A DNA stretch of 64,000 bases from Achromobacter aegrifaciens (lineage in GTDB: Bacteria > Pseudomonadota > Gammaproteobacteria > Burkholderiales > Burkholderiaceae_B). The notes beneath the pieces are model-generated. The model made no database searches. It was given only the letters and a program-made list of their open reading frames with translations, and was not told the origin of the DNA. The number at the start of each line of letters is the position of its first letter. Position 1 is the first letter of the stretch. Shown here in pieces: positions 1 to 7,539 of the stretch. The DNA is taken from assembly GCF_902859735.1 (NCBI RefSeq), contig NZ_CADIJY010000002.1:682001-746000 (forward strand), in the 5' to 3' direction. The translations under genes were made by a program, and so were the position numbers.

Positions 1-405
1 ATGTTGACCGCCGAAGTCATCAAGCGCCACTGCGATCCGCAGCGCGACTTCGTCGGCCATGTGGGCGGCGATGACTTCGTGGTGCTGTTGCGCAGCCCCG
101 ACTGGATGGCGCGCGCCCAGCGCATCATCGCGGAATTCAACGACCGCGCCATGGACCTGTATGACGACGAGGGCCGCCGCAACGGCGGGATCGAGGCCGA
201 GGACCGCTACGGCGTGCCGCGCTTCTTTCCCTTCGTGACGCTGGGCGTGGGCGCCCTCACCGTCACGCCATCACTATGCGAGCGCATCCGCCCTGAGGAC
301 ATCGCGTCGGCCGCCGCTCACGTCAAGCACAAGGTCAAGCACGGGAACCTGTCGCTGGTGGCCGAGCGCTACACCGGCGGCATCCTGCCGCAGCTGGATA
401 GCTGA
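1..405 (+). CDS. C-terminal part of a GGDEF-domain protein (cut by window edge)
   Basis: This is the last 134 residues of a larger protein whose start lies outside the window. The stretch VGHVGGDDFVVL near residue 20 is the signature loop of a diguanylate cyclase (GGDEF) domain. The fourth residue is Asp instead of the usual Glu (GGDDF), so cyclic-di-GMP synthesis may be weak or lost. That is an inference, because some variant sites retain activity or act as GTP sensors. Proteins of this type often carry an EAL phosphodiesterase domain upstream, which cannot be seen here. The last 132 bases overlap the 3' end of the convergent chemotaxis receptor gene. Confidence 0.75.
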   Translation: MLTAEVIKRHCDPQRDFVGHVGGDDFVVLLRSPDWMARAQRIIAEFNDRAMDLYDDEGRRNGGIEAEDRYGVPRFFPFVTLGVGALTVTPSLCERIRPEDIASAAAHVKHKVKHGNLSLVAERYTGGILPQLDS

Positions 406-1989
406 ACCCTGCCCGGCCGCGCCATCGGCCGGCTGGGCGATCTGGAACACCGCCACGGCCCGGCGCAGACCCTGCGCCTGGGCTTCCAGCGCGGCGGCAG
501 CGGCCGCGGTCTGCTCCACCATGGCGGCATTCTCCTGCGTCGAGCGTTCGATGTCCGCCACCGCATGGTTCACCGAGGCGATGCCCGCCGCCTGCTCGGC
601 CGTCGCGCTGGAAATCTCGGCCACAATCTGCGTGACCCGGTCCACCGATTGCATCATGTCGCGCATGGTGTCGCCGGCCACGCTGACCTGACGCACGCCC
701 GCCTGCACGCGCGCCGCGGAGTCCTCGATCAGGCCCTTGATTTCCTTGGCGGCCTGCGCGCTGCGCTGGGCGAGCGAGCGCACCTCGCCCGCCACCACGG
801 CAAAGCCCTTTCCCTGCTCTCCCGCGCGCGCCGCTTCCACCGCGGCATTGAGCGCCAGGATATTGGTCTGGAACGCGATGCTGTCGACCACGCCCACGAT
901 CTCGCCGATGCGGCGGGCGCTTTCGGCGATGCCCTGCATGCTCTGCACCACTTCCTCCACCGCCGCGCCGCCGCGCTGCGCCAGCTGGGTCGCGCCCAGC
1001 GCCTGGCGGCTGGCCAGGTCGGCGTTGCCGGCGGTCAGCTGCACCGTTTGCGCCAGCTGCATCATGTTGGCCGACGCTTCCTGCAGCGAGCCCGCCTGAC
1101 GCGCGGTACGGTCCGACATGTCCGCCCCGCCCGCGGCGATCTCGCCGGAACCGGTATGGATTTCCTCGACGCCATGGCGCACCGAGGCCACTGCCGCCGA
1201 CAGCCCTTTCTGCATGCGCCGCATGGCGCTGTACAGGACGCCGATCTCGTTGTCGCCGCGCATGGCGATCGCACCCGTGAGGTCGCCGTCGGCGATGCGG
1301 TCGAAATGCGCCCCTGCTTCATTCAGCGGCCGCAGGATGCTGCGGCGGAACGCCAGGCGGATCAGCACAGCCAACAGCAGCACCAGCGCCAGCACCCCGG
1401 CCGCCACCGCGATCACCCGCTGCAGCGTGAGGCTGGCGCTGGCCACGGCCGCCTGCCCCTGATCGCGGGCGTAGGTCTGGTAGGCGTCGGCCTGCTTGAC
1501 GTAGGCAGCGCCGCTGGCCGGCAGCGCCTTGTCCACCAGGCGGTTCACCTCGATCCCGTTCCAGCCCTTGATCGCCGCATGCATGGGTGCCAGCGTCTTG
1601 TCCGCGAAGGCTGCGTAGGCCGCCAATACGCCATCGAACAACGGCGCGCCCTCGGCGCTGATGTCGGGATTGGCGCGCAAGCGTCCCAGGCTGTCCGCGG
1701 CCTGCTTGAGCAGCGCCTCGGCGTGCGCCAGCGACTCGTTGCGCGCCTCTTCCAGCCCGCCTTCCATCGCCGTCTTGGCATCCGTCAGCGCGGCCCGCGC
1801 CTGGAACAACCGGCTGGTCATGTCGGCCAGATCGCCTGCCCGTTCGATGCTGCCCCGGCCCAGCGCTTCTATGTCCGTCCGGTTTTCCCGCAGCACCGAG
1901 ATTCCTGCCGCTGCCGCCAGCGCGAACAGCACCACGAACAACGCAAGAATGGCCGACAACGCCGTCGTGACCCTGATGTTTTTCCGCAT
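274..1989 (-). CDS. methyl-accepting chemotaxis protein
   Basis: Inner-membrane chemoreceptor. An N-terminal membrane segment (about residues 8-30) is followed by a periplasmic ligand-binding region, a second membrane segment near residues 190-215, a HAMP linker, and the cytoplasmic signalling domain. The conserved hairpin tip is visible (SIAFQTNILALNAAVEAAR, then GKGFAVVAGEVRSLAQRS). I chose the ATG at 1989 (MRKNIRVTTALS) because it places the first membrane helix at the normal distance; an in-frame ATG at 2031 would add 14 residues without a better ribosome site. The normal receptor core ends near VFQIAQ. The frame then runs on about 46 residues antisense to the neighbouring GGDEF gene, so the tail may be a lineage-specific extension. 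Confidence 0.9.
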   Translation of the reverse strand: MRKNIRVTTALSAILALFVVLFALAAAAGISVLRENRTDIEALGRGSIERAGDLADMTSRLFQARAALTDAKTAMEGGLEEARNESLAHAEALLKQAADSLGRLRANPDISAEGAPLFDGVLAAYAAFADKTLAPMHAAIKGWNGIEVNRLVDKALPASGAAYVKQADAYQTYARDQGQAAVASASLTLQRVIAVAAGVLALVLLLAVLIRLAFRRSILRPLNEAGAHFDRIADGDLTGAIAMRGDNEIGVLYSAMRRMQKGLSAAVASVRHGVEEIHTGSGEIAAGGADMSDRTARQAGSLQEASANMMQLAQTVQLTAGNADLASRQALGATQLAQRGGAAVEEVVQSMQGIAESARRIGEIVGVVDSIAFQTNILALNAAVEAARAGEQGKGFAVVAGEVRSLAQRSAQAAKEIKGLIEDSAARVQAGVRQVSVAGDTMRDMMQSVDRVTQIVAEISSATAEQAAGIASVNHAVADIERSTQENAAMVEQTAAAAAALEAQAQGLRRAVAVFQIAQPADGAAGQGSAIQLRQDAAGVALGHQRQVPVLDLVLDVSGGRRDVLRADALA

Positions 1990-2060
1990 ATCAGTCCATA
2001 CAAATCCTGCCGCCAGCGGCGGCGTTCGCATGGATTATGGACACCCAGTTTGGCAATTTC

Positions 2061-2089
2061 TTGACACAACCCCGGCGCCGGGATGACAA
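2061..2089 (+). promoter_or_regulatory. possible promoter with palindromic spacer, upstream of the acyl-CoA dehydrogenase gene
   Basis: A perfect -35 hexamer TTGACA (2061-2066) is followed 17 bp later by a poor -10 match (TGACAA, 2084-2089). Within the spacer lies a perfect 12-bp palindrome, CCCGGCGCCGGG (2071-2082). A strong -35, weak -10 and a dyad in the spacer suggest a regulated promoter for the gene starting at 2202. The regulator is unknown. Confidence 0.35.
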
Positions 2090-2201
2090 ACTCCCGTCAT
2101 GAAACCGAACCCCGTATTAAGCAATTGTGAATTGGCAGGGGCGGCGGCATGCGGCACATTCCACGGTGTACCGATCCATTACCCATACAGAAAACCGCAT
2201 C

Positions 2202-3362
2202 ATGACCAACGCCTCCCACGCCTATCAGGACATCCGCGAAGCCGTGCGCGATCTCTGCGCCCAGTTCCCCTCCGAATACTTCCGCAAGGTCGATGAAGAA
2301 CGCGGCTATCCCGAAGCCTTCGTCCGCGCGCTGACCGAAGCCGGCTGGCTGGCCGCGCTGATCCCGCAGGAATACGGCGGCTCCGGCCTGGGCCTGACCG
2401 AAGCGTCTGTCATCATGGAAGAAATCAACCGCAGCGGCGGCAATTCCGGCGCCTGCCACGGCCAGATGTACAACATGGGCACGCTGCTGCGCCACGGCTC
2501 CGAAGCCCAGAAGCGCGAGTACCTGCCGCGCATCGCCGCCGGCGAACTGCGCCTGCAGTCCATGGGCGTCACCGAACCCACCACCGGCACCGACACGACC
2601 AAGATCAAGACCACCGCGGTCAAGCGCGGCGACCGCTACGTCATCAACGGCCAGAAGGTCTGGATCTCGCGCGTGCAGCACTCCGACCTGATGATCCTGC
2701 TGGCGCGCACCACGCCGCTGGACCAGGTCACGCGCAAGTCCGAAGGCATGTCCATCTTCCTGGTGGACCTGCATCATGCCGTCAAGCACGGCATGTCGAT
2801 CCGCCCGATCCCCAACATGGTCAACCACGAGACCAACGAGCTGTTCTTCGACAACCTCGAAATCCCCGAGGAGAACCTGATCGGCGAGGAAGGAAAGGGC
2901 TTCAAGTACATCCTGGACGGCCTGAACGCCGAACGCACCCTGATCGCCGCCGAATGCATTGGCGACGGCTACTGGTTCGTGGACAAGGTCACCGCCTACG
3001 CCAAGGAGCGCATGGTGTTCGGCCGCCCCATCGGCCAGAACCAGGGCGTGCAGTTCCCCATCGCCCGCGCCCACATCAACGTCGAAGCGGCCAGCCTGAT
3101 GCGCTACGAGGCCTGCCGCCTGTTCGACGCCCACGAGCCCTGCGGCGCACAAGCCAACATGGCCAAGCTGCTGGCTGCCGACGCGTCCTGGGAAGCCGCC
3201 AATGCCTGCCTGCAATTCCACGGCGGCTTCGGCTTCGCCACGGAATACGATGTGGAGCGCAAGTTCCGCGAAACCCGCCTGTATCAGGTCGCGCCGATCT
3301 CGACCAACCTGATCCTGTCCTACGTGGCCGAACACATCCTGGGCCTGCCCCGCTCCTTCTGA
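2202..3362 (+). CDS. acyl-CoA dehydrogenase family protein
   Basis: FAD-dependent acyl-CoA dehydrogenase of 386 residues, expected to oxidise an acyl-CoA to the enoyl-CoA and pass electrons to electron-transfer flavoprotein. The N-terminal helical domain, the beta-domain FAD signature (MGVTEPTTGTD, then WISR) and the C-terminal helical domain (FHGGFGFATEYDVERKFRET) are all present. The Glu that acts as base in medium-chain enzymes (YEGTSQ) is replaced here by YQVAPIST. The Glu at residue 244 (GLNAERTLIAA) sits where isovaleryl- and long-chain enzymes keep their base, so I infer that arrangement. The start is the ATG at 2202. A MmgE/PrpD gene follows 16 bases downstream, suggesting a shared catabolic operon. 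The substrate is unknown. Confidence 0.9.
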   Translation: MTNASHAYQDIREAVRDLCAQFPSEYFRKVDEERGYPEAFVRALTEAGWLAALIPQEYGGSGLGLTEASVIMEEINRSGGNSGACHGQMYNMGTLLRHGSEAQKREYLPRIAAGELRLQSMGVTEPTTGTDTTKIKTTAVKRGDRYVINGQKVWISRVQHSDLMILLARTTPLDQVTRKSEGMSIFLVDLHHAVKHGMSIRPIPNMVNHETNELFFDNLEIPEENLIGEEGKGFKYILDGLNAERTLIAAECIGDGYWFVDKVTAYAKERMVFGRPIGQNQGVQFPIARAHINVEAASLMRYEACRLFDAHEPCGAQANMAKLLAADASWEAANACLQFHGGFGFATEYDVERKFRETRLYQVAPISTNLILSYVAEHILGLPRSF

Positions 3363-3378
3363 CCGGACCCCGACATCA

Positions 3379-4755
3379 ATGACCGCTGCCAAAGATATCC
3401 CGCACCTGAGCGCCGAACTCGCGGCCTTCGCCGCCAACCTGCGCTATGAAGACATCCCGGCGCCGGTGCTGCGCCGCGCCGAGGACCTGTTGCTGGACTG
3501 CCTGGCGTCCATTCTGGCGGGCGCTTCGGCGCGCGCGGTGCAGGCCATCGACCGCTACGCCGCCGCCATGGGTCCGGCCGACGGCCCCAGCGAAGTCCTG
3601 ATCACCCGCCGCCGCACCACGCCGCTGTTCGCCGCCATGGTCAACGCGGCGGCCGCCCACGTGGTCGAGCAGGACGACGTGCACAACGGTTCCGTGTTCC
3701 ACCCCGCCGCCGTGGTGTTCCCGCCTGCGCTGGCCGTGGCGCAAGCGCTGGGGCGCTCGGGCCGCGACCTGCTGGTCGCGTCTGTTGCGGGCTACGAAGT
3801 GGGAATCCGCGTCGGCGAATTCCTGGGCCGTTCGCACTACAAGATCTTCCACACCACCGGCACCGCAGGCACGCTGGCCGCCGCCGTCACCGCCGGCCGG
3901 CTGCTGAACCTGTCCCCCGAGGAAATGCTGCACGCGCTGGGCTCGGCCGGCACTCAGGCTGCGGGCCTCTGGGAGTTCCTGCGCGACGCCGCCGACTCCA
4001 AGCAACTGCACACCGCCAAGGCCGCGGCCGACGGCATCACCGCCGCCTATCTGGCGCGCGAAGGTTTCACCGGCGCGCGCCACATCCTGGAAGGTCCGCA
4101 GGGCATGGCGGCCGGCATGTCCACCGACGCCGACCCGAGCCGCCTGTGCGACCGCTTGGGCGAACGCTGGGCGCTGGCCGAGACCTCGTTCAAGTTCCAC
4201 GCTTCCTGCCGCCACACCCACCCCGCTGCCGACGCGCTACAGCAAGCGCTGCGCGACAACAAGCTGACCGAAGCCGACATCGAGCGCGTCGTGGCCCACG
4301 TGCACCAGGGCGCCATCGACGTGCTGGGGCCGGTAGTCAATCCGCAGACCGTGCACCAGTCCAAGTTCTCGATGGGCACTGTCCTGGCCCTGATCGCCCG
4401 CCAGGGCCGCGCAGGCCTGGCGGAATTCGATGCCGGCCTGGACGATCCGGGCGTCGCCACGTTCCGCGGCAAGGTCGAAATGGAACTCGACCCGGAGGTC
4501 GACGGCGCCTACCCTCAGCGCTGGATCGGCAAGGTCACGGTCTACACCCGCGACGGCCGCAAGCTGCATGGCCGCGTGGATGAACCCAAGGGCGATCCGG
4601 GTAATACCCTGAGCCGGGCGGAAATCGAGGACAAGACGCTAAGCCTGGGCCGCTACGCGGACGCCGCTACCGAGCAAGAGCTGCGCGGGCTGATCGCCGC
4701 GATCTGGAATCTGGAAAAGGCGGAAAAAATGGGAATGCTGCTGGCGTCGAAGTAA
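3379..4755 (+). CDS. MmgE/PrpD family protein
   Basis: A 458-residue member of the MmgE/PrpD family, whose best-known members are 2-methylcitrate dehydratase (PrpD) and cis-aconitate decarboxylase. Family features include the early AAAHVVEQDDVHNGSVFHP block, SVAGYEVGIRVGEF, FHTTGTAGTLAAAVTAGRLL, and FHASCRHTHPAADAL. No propionate genes (prpB, prpC) are adjacent, so a generic hydratase/decarboxylase-type role on a small di- or tricarboxylate-like substrate is safer than calling it PrpD. It starts 16 bases after the acyl-CoA dehydrogenase and is followed by a terminator, so the two genes probably form a bicistronic unit. Confidence 0.85.
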   Translation: MTAAKDIPHLSAELAAFAANLRYEDIPAPVLRRAEDLLLDCLASILAGASARAVQAIDRYAAAMGPADGPSEVLITRRRTTPLFAAMVNAAAAHVVEQDDVHNGSVFHPAAVVFPPALAVAQALGRSGRDLLVASVAGYEVGIRVGEFLGRSHYKIFHTTGTAGTLAAAVTAGRLLNLSPEEMLHALGSAGTQAAGLWEFLRDAADSKQLHTAKAAADGITAAYLAREGFTGARHILEGPQGMAAGMSTDADPSRLCDRLGERWALAETSFKFHASCRHTHPAADALQQALRDNKLTEADIERVVAHVHQGAIDVLGPVVNPQTVHQSKFSMGTVLALIARQGRAGLAEFDAGLDDPGVATFRGKVEMELDPEVDGAYPQRWIGKVTVYTRDGRKLHGRVDEPKGDPGNTLSRAEIEDKTLSLGRYADAATEQELRGLIAAIWNLEKAEKMGMLLASK

Positions 4756-4772
4756 AGCCTGCAGACGAATCT

Positions 4773-4812
4773 ACGGGTTGGCCGCGGGGTGCGCGTCCAA
4801 CCCGTTTCTTTT
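4773..4812 (+). terminator. intrinsic terminator after the MmgE/PrpD gene
   Basis: Perfect 9-bp stem ACGGGTTGG (4773-4781) with CCAACCCGT (4797-4805), followed by TTCTTTT. It separates the plus-strand pair from the convergent RNase PH gene. Confidence 0.75.
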
Positions 4813-4820
4813 GGCGCCGA

Positions 4821-5555
4821 TCAGGCCAGCGCCGCGCGCTGCGCCCGCACCAGGCCGGCGATGCCGTTTTCGGCCAACACCAGCATCGTGTCCAGTTCCG
4901 CGCGGGTGAAGGTGGCGCCCTCGCCCGTGCCCTGCACTTCCACGAATGCGCCGCTGCCGGTCATGATCACGTTTACGTCGGCGTCGCAGGCCGAGTCTTC
5001 CTCGTAATCCAGGTCCAGCACCGCGCGACCTTGTACCAAGCCGACCGACACCGCTGCCACCGCATCGCGGATCGGGTTCGCGGCGAGGTCGCCGCGCTGC
5101 ATCAGCAACGCGACGGCGTCGGCCGCGGCCACCCAGGCGCCGGTAATGCTGGCGCAGCGCGTACCGCCGTCGGCCTGCAGCACGTCGCAGTCCAGGTGCA
5201 GCGTGCGTTCGCCCAGCGCCTTCATGTCGAACACGGCCCGCAGGCTGCGGCCGATCAGGCGCTGGATTTCCTGGGTGCGGCCGCTCTGCTTGCCGCGCGC
5301 GGCCTCGCGGTCGCCGCGCGTATGGGTGGCGCGCGGCAACATGCCGTATTCAGCCGTTACCCAGCCTTCCCCCTTGCCCTTCAGAAAAGGCGGTACCTTC
5401 TCAAGTACGCTGGCCGTGCACAGCACATGGGTGTTGCCGGCCTTCACCAGCACCGAACCTTCGGCGTAGCGCGTGAACCCGCGCTCCAGGCTGAACGGCC
5501 GCAGTTCGTCGACGGCGCGGCCCGAAGGACGGGCGATGGCGGGGGTAGTGGTCAC
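4821..5555 (-). CDS. rph: ribonuclease PH
   Basis: Phosphate-dependent 3'-5' exoribonuclease that trims tRNA 3' ends. The encoded 244 residues match the family length. Recognisable blocks are [20 protein letters not shown] at the N terminus, [18 protein letters not shown], the run from [17 protein letters not shown], and [19 protein letters not shown]. The start is GTG at 5555 ([13 protein letters not shown]), supported by GGAG just upstream; a longer frame to 5708 has no family similarity. It is divergent from yicC, an arrangement also known in Escherichia coli. Confidence 0.96.
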   Translation of the reverse strand: MTTTPAIARPSGRAVDELRPFSLERGFTRYAEGSVLVKAGNTHVLCTASVLEKVPPFLKGKGEGWVTAEYGMLPRATHTRGDREAARGKQSGRTQEIQRLIGRSLRAVFDMKALGERTLHLDCDVLQADGGTRCASITGAWVAAADAVALLMQRGDLAANPIRDAVAAVSVGLVQGRAVLDLDYEEDSACDADVNVIMTGSGAFVEVQGTGEGATFTRAELDTMLVLAENGIAGLVRAQRAALA

Positions 5556-5736
5556 AGGCAAACTCCAGACGTGGCTTAGATCCGCCGCATTGTACGGGGT
5601 GGCGCCGCAGGAAAACGCCGCTTGGAGTATCCTGCCGCGATATAACCGGTACAAATGAAAGGGTCCGCGCCGAAAAACCGGCTGGCGCGCACACCCGCCG
5701 GTTCCCAATAAAAAGCATTACCAGGACACGCACATC

Positions 5737-6669
5737 ATGATTCGCAGCATGACCGCCTTCGGCAACGCCCGCGCAGATCTCGAGCAAGGCACGCTTGCGC
5801 TCGAATTCCGCAGCGTCAACAGCCGCTTCCTTGACCTCTACTTCCGCCTGCCCGACGAATTGCGCCACGTGGAAACGCCGCTGCGCGAATTGCTGACCGC
5901 CAATCTGGCGCGCGGCAAGGTCGAAATCCGCGTTTCCTACACGCGCAACGCCAGCACCGACCTGTCCAAGCTGGAACCGGCCTGGCTCGAAAGCCTGGCC
6001 GAACAGCTGCAGGCCGCGCGCCGCATCCTCCCCGACATCGCCGCCCCGCGCCTGGTGGAACTGTTCAACTGGCCGGGCCAGCGCGCCAACGACGCGCTCG
6101 ACCCGCAAGTCTGGGGCGCCGCCTGCATGCAGGCCGCCCAGCAGGCCCTGACCCAGCTGCAGGAAGGCCGCGCGCGCGAAGGCGAACGCCTGGCCGGCAT
6201 GATGCGCGAATGCGCCGACGGCGTCGCGCGCATCGTCGAGCTGGTGCAGGCGCACCTGCCCCAACTGCTGGCGGACCACCGCGACAAGCTGGCTTCCAAG
6301 CTGCGCGAAAGCGTGGAATCCGCCTTCCCCGGCGGCTTCACCCACATTTCCGGCGCGGAACTGTCCGAACGCCTGTCCCAGGAAGCCAACCTGTTCGCCC
6401 TGCGCATCGATGTGGCCGAAGAACTCTCCCGCCTGCGCTCGCACCTGGAAGAACTGCGCCACCTGCTGGGCGACGGCGGCGGCAAACCCGCCTCCGGCAA
6501 AAAGAACGCCGGCAGCGCGGGCAAGCGCCTGGACTTCCTGTTCCAGGAAATGAACCGCGAAGCCAACACCCTGGGCTCCAAGGCCGGCAGCATGGAAGTC
6601 ACCCGCGCCGCCATGGACCTGAAGCTGCTGATCGAGCAGATGCGGGAACAGGCGCAGAACATCGAATAG
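5737..6669 (+). CDS. yicC: YicC family endoribonuclease
   Basis: YicC-like protein of 310 residues. The N-terminal domain begins with MIRSMTAFGNARADLEQG and FRSVNSRFLDLYFRLPDELR. The C-terminal DUF1732 domain carries the conserved KRLDFLFQEMNREANTLGSK. Members of this family have been shown to cleave RNA in other bacteria; here the assignment is by similarity only. The gene is divergent from rph, with about 180 bases between the two starts. In many bacteria yicC sits directly next to gmk, but in this window gmk is about 8 kb away. A strong terminator follows. Confidence 0.93.
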   Translation: MIRSMTAFGNARADLEQGTLALEFRSVNSRFLDLYFRLPDELRHVETPLRELLTANLARGKVEIRVSYTRNASTDLSKLEPAWLESLAEQLQAARRILPDIAAPRLVELFNWPGQRANDALDPQVWGAACMQAAQQALTQLQEGRAREGERLAGMMRECADGVARIVELVQAHLPQLLADHRDKLASKLRESVESAFPGGFTHISGAELSERLSQEANLFALRIDVAEELSRLRSHLEELRHLLGDGGGKPASGKKNAGSAGKRLDFLFQEMNREANTLGSKAGSMEVTRAAMDLKLLIEQMREQAQNIE

Positions 6670-6713
6670 CGGGATACGCGATGGCGCCTCTGAATGGGCG
6701 CCGGATCCTGGGT

Positions 6714-6770
6714 AAAAAAAAGCAGCCCTTACCTGCTGGATGGATGATCCAGTACGTAAGGGCTGCTTTT
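6714..6770 (+). terminator. strong intrinsic terminator after yicC
   Basis: A 12-bp perfect outer stem, AGCAGCCCTTAC (6721-6732) with GTAAGGGCTGCT (6756-6767), encloses a second small stem (CTGGAT/ATCCAG). Seven A residues precede it and a T run follows, so it could act in both directions. It insulates yicC from the toxin-antitoxin operon. Confidence 0.9.
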
Positions 6771-6861
6771 CGTCTGGTTTTAAGGGCTCGCCCGCCCCGC
6801 ATTGGCCTGTAGCTGTTGATATACGTGCTTGCGTCCTGGCCTCGATGCCGGAAGTCTGACC

Positions 6862-6889
6862 TTGCCGAACTAATCCAATGGATTAGAAT
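6862..6889 (+). promoter_or_regulatory. toxin-antitoxin promoter with embedded palindromic operator
   Basis: A -35 TTGCCG (6862-6867) and -10 TAGAAT (6884-6889) are 16 bp apart. A perfect inverted repeat, CTAATCCA (6870-6877) and TGGATTAG (6879-6886), fills the spacer and runs into the -10. This is the layout expected when the helix-turn-helix antitoxin represses its own operon. The predicted transcript starts near 6896, leaving about 11 bases before the toxin ATG at 6907. Confidence 0.72.
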
Positions 6890-6906
6890 TAACTTTGCGA
6901 CAAACC

Positions 6907-7251
6907 ATGCATGGCATTGCGGAACTGCCCTCTTACATTCGTCTTGCCGACAGACTATTGCTGCCAAACGAGCGTCAAGACCTGATTGACTACCTGGCCG
7001 GGCATCCGAAGGCGGGAGACATCATGGAGGGCACCGGTGGAGTCCGCAAATTGCGCTGGCGTCGTAGCGGGCAAGGCAAGAGCGGCGGCGCGCGCATCAT
7101 CTATTACTACCACGATGATCTTATGCCGCTATATTTGCTGACGCTTTTTGCGAAAAACGATAAAGCCAATCTGACTAAGGCCCAACGCAACGAGCTAGCC
7201 GGCATGGTGACTTTGCTGGTGAATATCTGGAAAGGACAAACAAGATCATGA
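6907..7251 (+). CDS. RelE/HigB-type toxin of a type II toxin-antitoxin system
   Basis: Small basic protein of 114 residues resembling HigB2/RelE (PF06296-type) mRNA interferases. Typical blocks are HPKAGDIMEGTGGVRKLRW, the glycine-rich SGGARIIYYYH, and LYLLTLFAKNDKANLTKAQRNEL. The family cleaves mRNA at the ribosome; no activity is shown here. I prefer the ATG at 6907; an in-frame TTG at 6895 would add four residues but coincides with the predicted transcript start. There is no clear ribosome site, which would keep toxin translation low. The stop overlaps the antitoxin start (ATGA). The AT-richer composition compared with flanking genes suggests horizontal acquisition. Confidence 0.88.
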   Translation: MHGIAELPSYIRLADRLLLPNERQDLIDYLAGHPKAGDIMEGTGGVRKLRWRRSGQGKSGGARIIYYYHDDLMPLYLLTLFAKNDKANLTKAQRNELAGMVTLLVNIWKGQTRS

Positions 7252-7532
7252 GCACTGCATTCGACGGCATCAAGCAAGGCTTGCAAGAAGCGATTGCCCA
7301 CGCGCAGGGAGATACACGCGGCGTTCGCCTGCATCGCCCCCGCGAGGTTGACGTCAAAGCCGTACGCGCCAAAGTCGGAATGACCCAGGAACAATTCGCA
7401 GCCCGATTCGGCTTTTCGACTGCCACGCTGCGACATTGGGAACGCGGTGATCGCTCACCGCGCGGCCCTGCCCTGGTACTACTTAACGTCATCGAACGGA
7501 ACCCTGAGGCCGTCATCGAAGCGTTGGCTTGA
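7248..7532 (+). CDS. XRE-family antitoxin (HigA/NadS-like)
   Basis: A 94-residue antitoxin partner encoded second, with a 4-base overlap with the toxin gene. A C-terminal helix-turn-helix is visible (VRAKVGMTQEQFAARFGFST, followed by ATLRHWERGDRSPRGPAL). It ends with LNVIERNPEAVIEAL, typical of NadS/HigA antitoxins. It is expected to bind and neutralise the toxin and, with it, the 17-bp palindrome at 6870-6886. Toxin-first order is normal for the higBA group. It ends 8 bases before the convergent lysP stop, with no terminator between them. Confidence 0.9.
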   Translation: MSTAFDGIKQGLQEAIAHAQGDTRGVRLHRPREVDVKAVRAKVGMTQEQFAARFGFSTATLRHWERGDRSPRGPALVLLNVIERNPEAVIEALA

Positions 7533-7539
7533 CCAGCCC

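Noticed and set aside
565-2064. A 499-codon plus-strand open frame opposite the chemoreceptor gene
   Set aside because: It is His/Arg/Gln-rich without any domain, and lies antisense to a clear receptor. High GC content creates such shadow frames.
2097-3437. A 446-codon minus-strand frame opposite the acyl-CoA dehydrogenase gene
   Set aside because: Composition (Gly, Val, Asp, His repeats) is that of an antisense shadow, and the plus-strand gene has full family motifs.
3379-4755. Naming the MmgE/PrpD gene prpD
   Set aside because: No methylcitrate cycle genes are nearby, and the neighbour is an acyl-CoA dehydrogenase.
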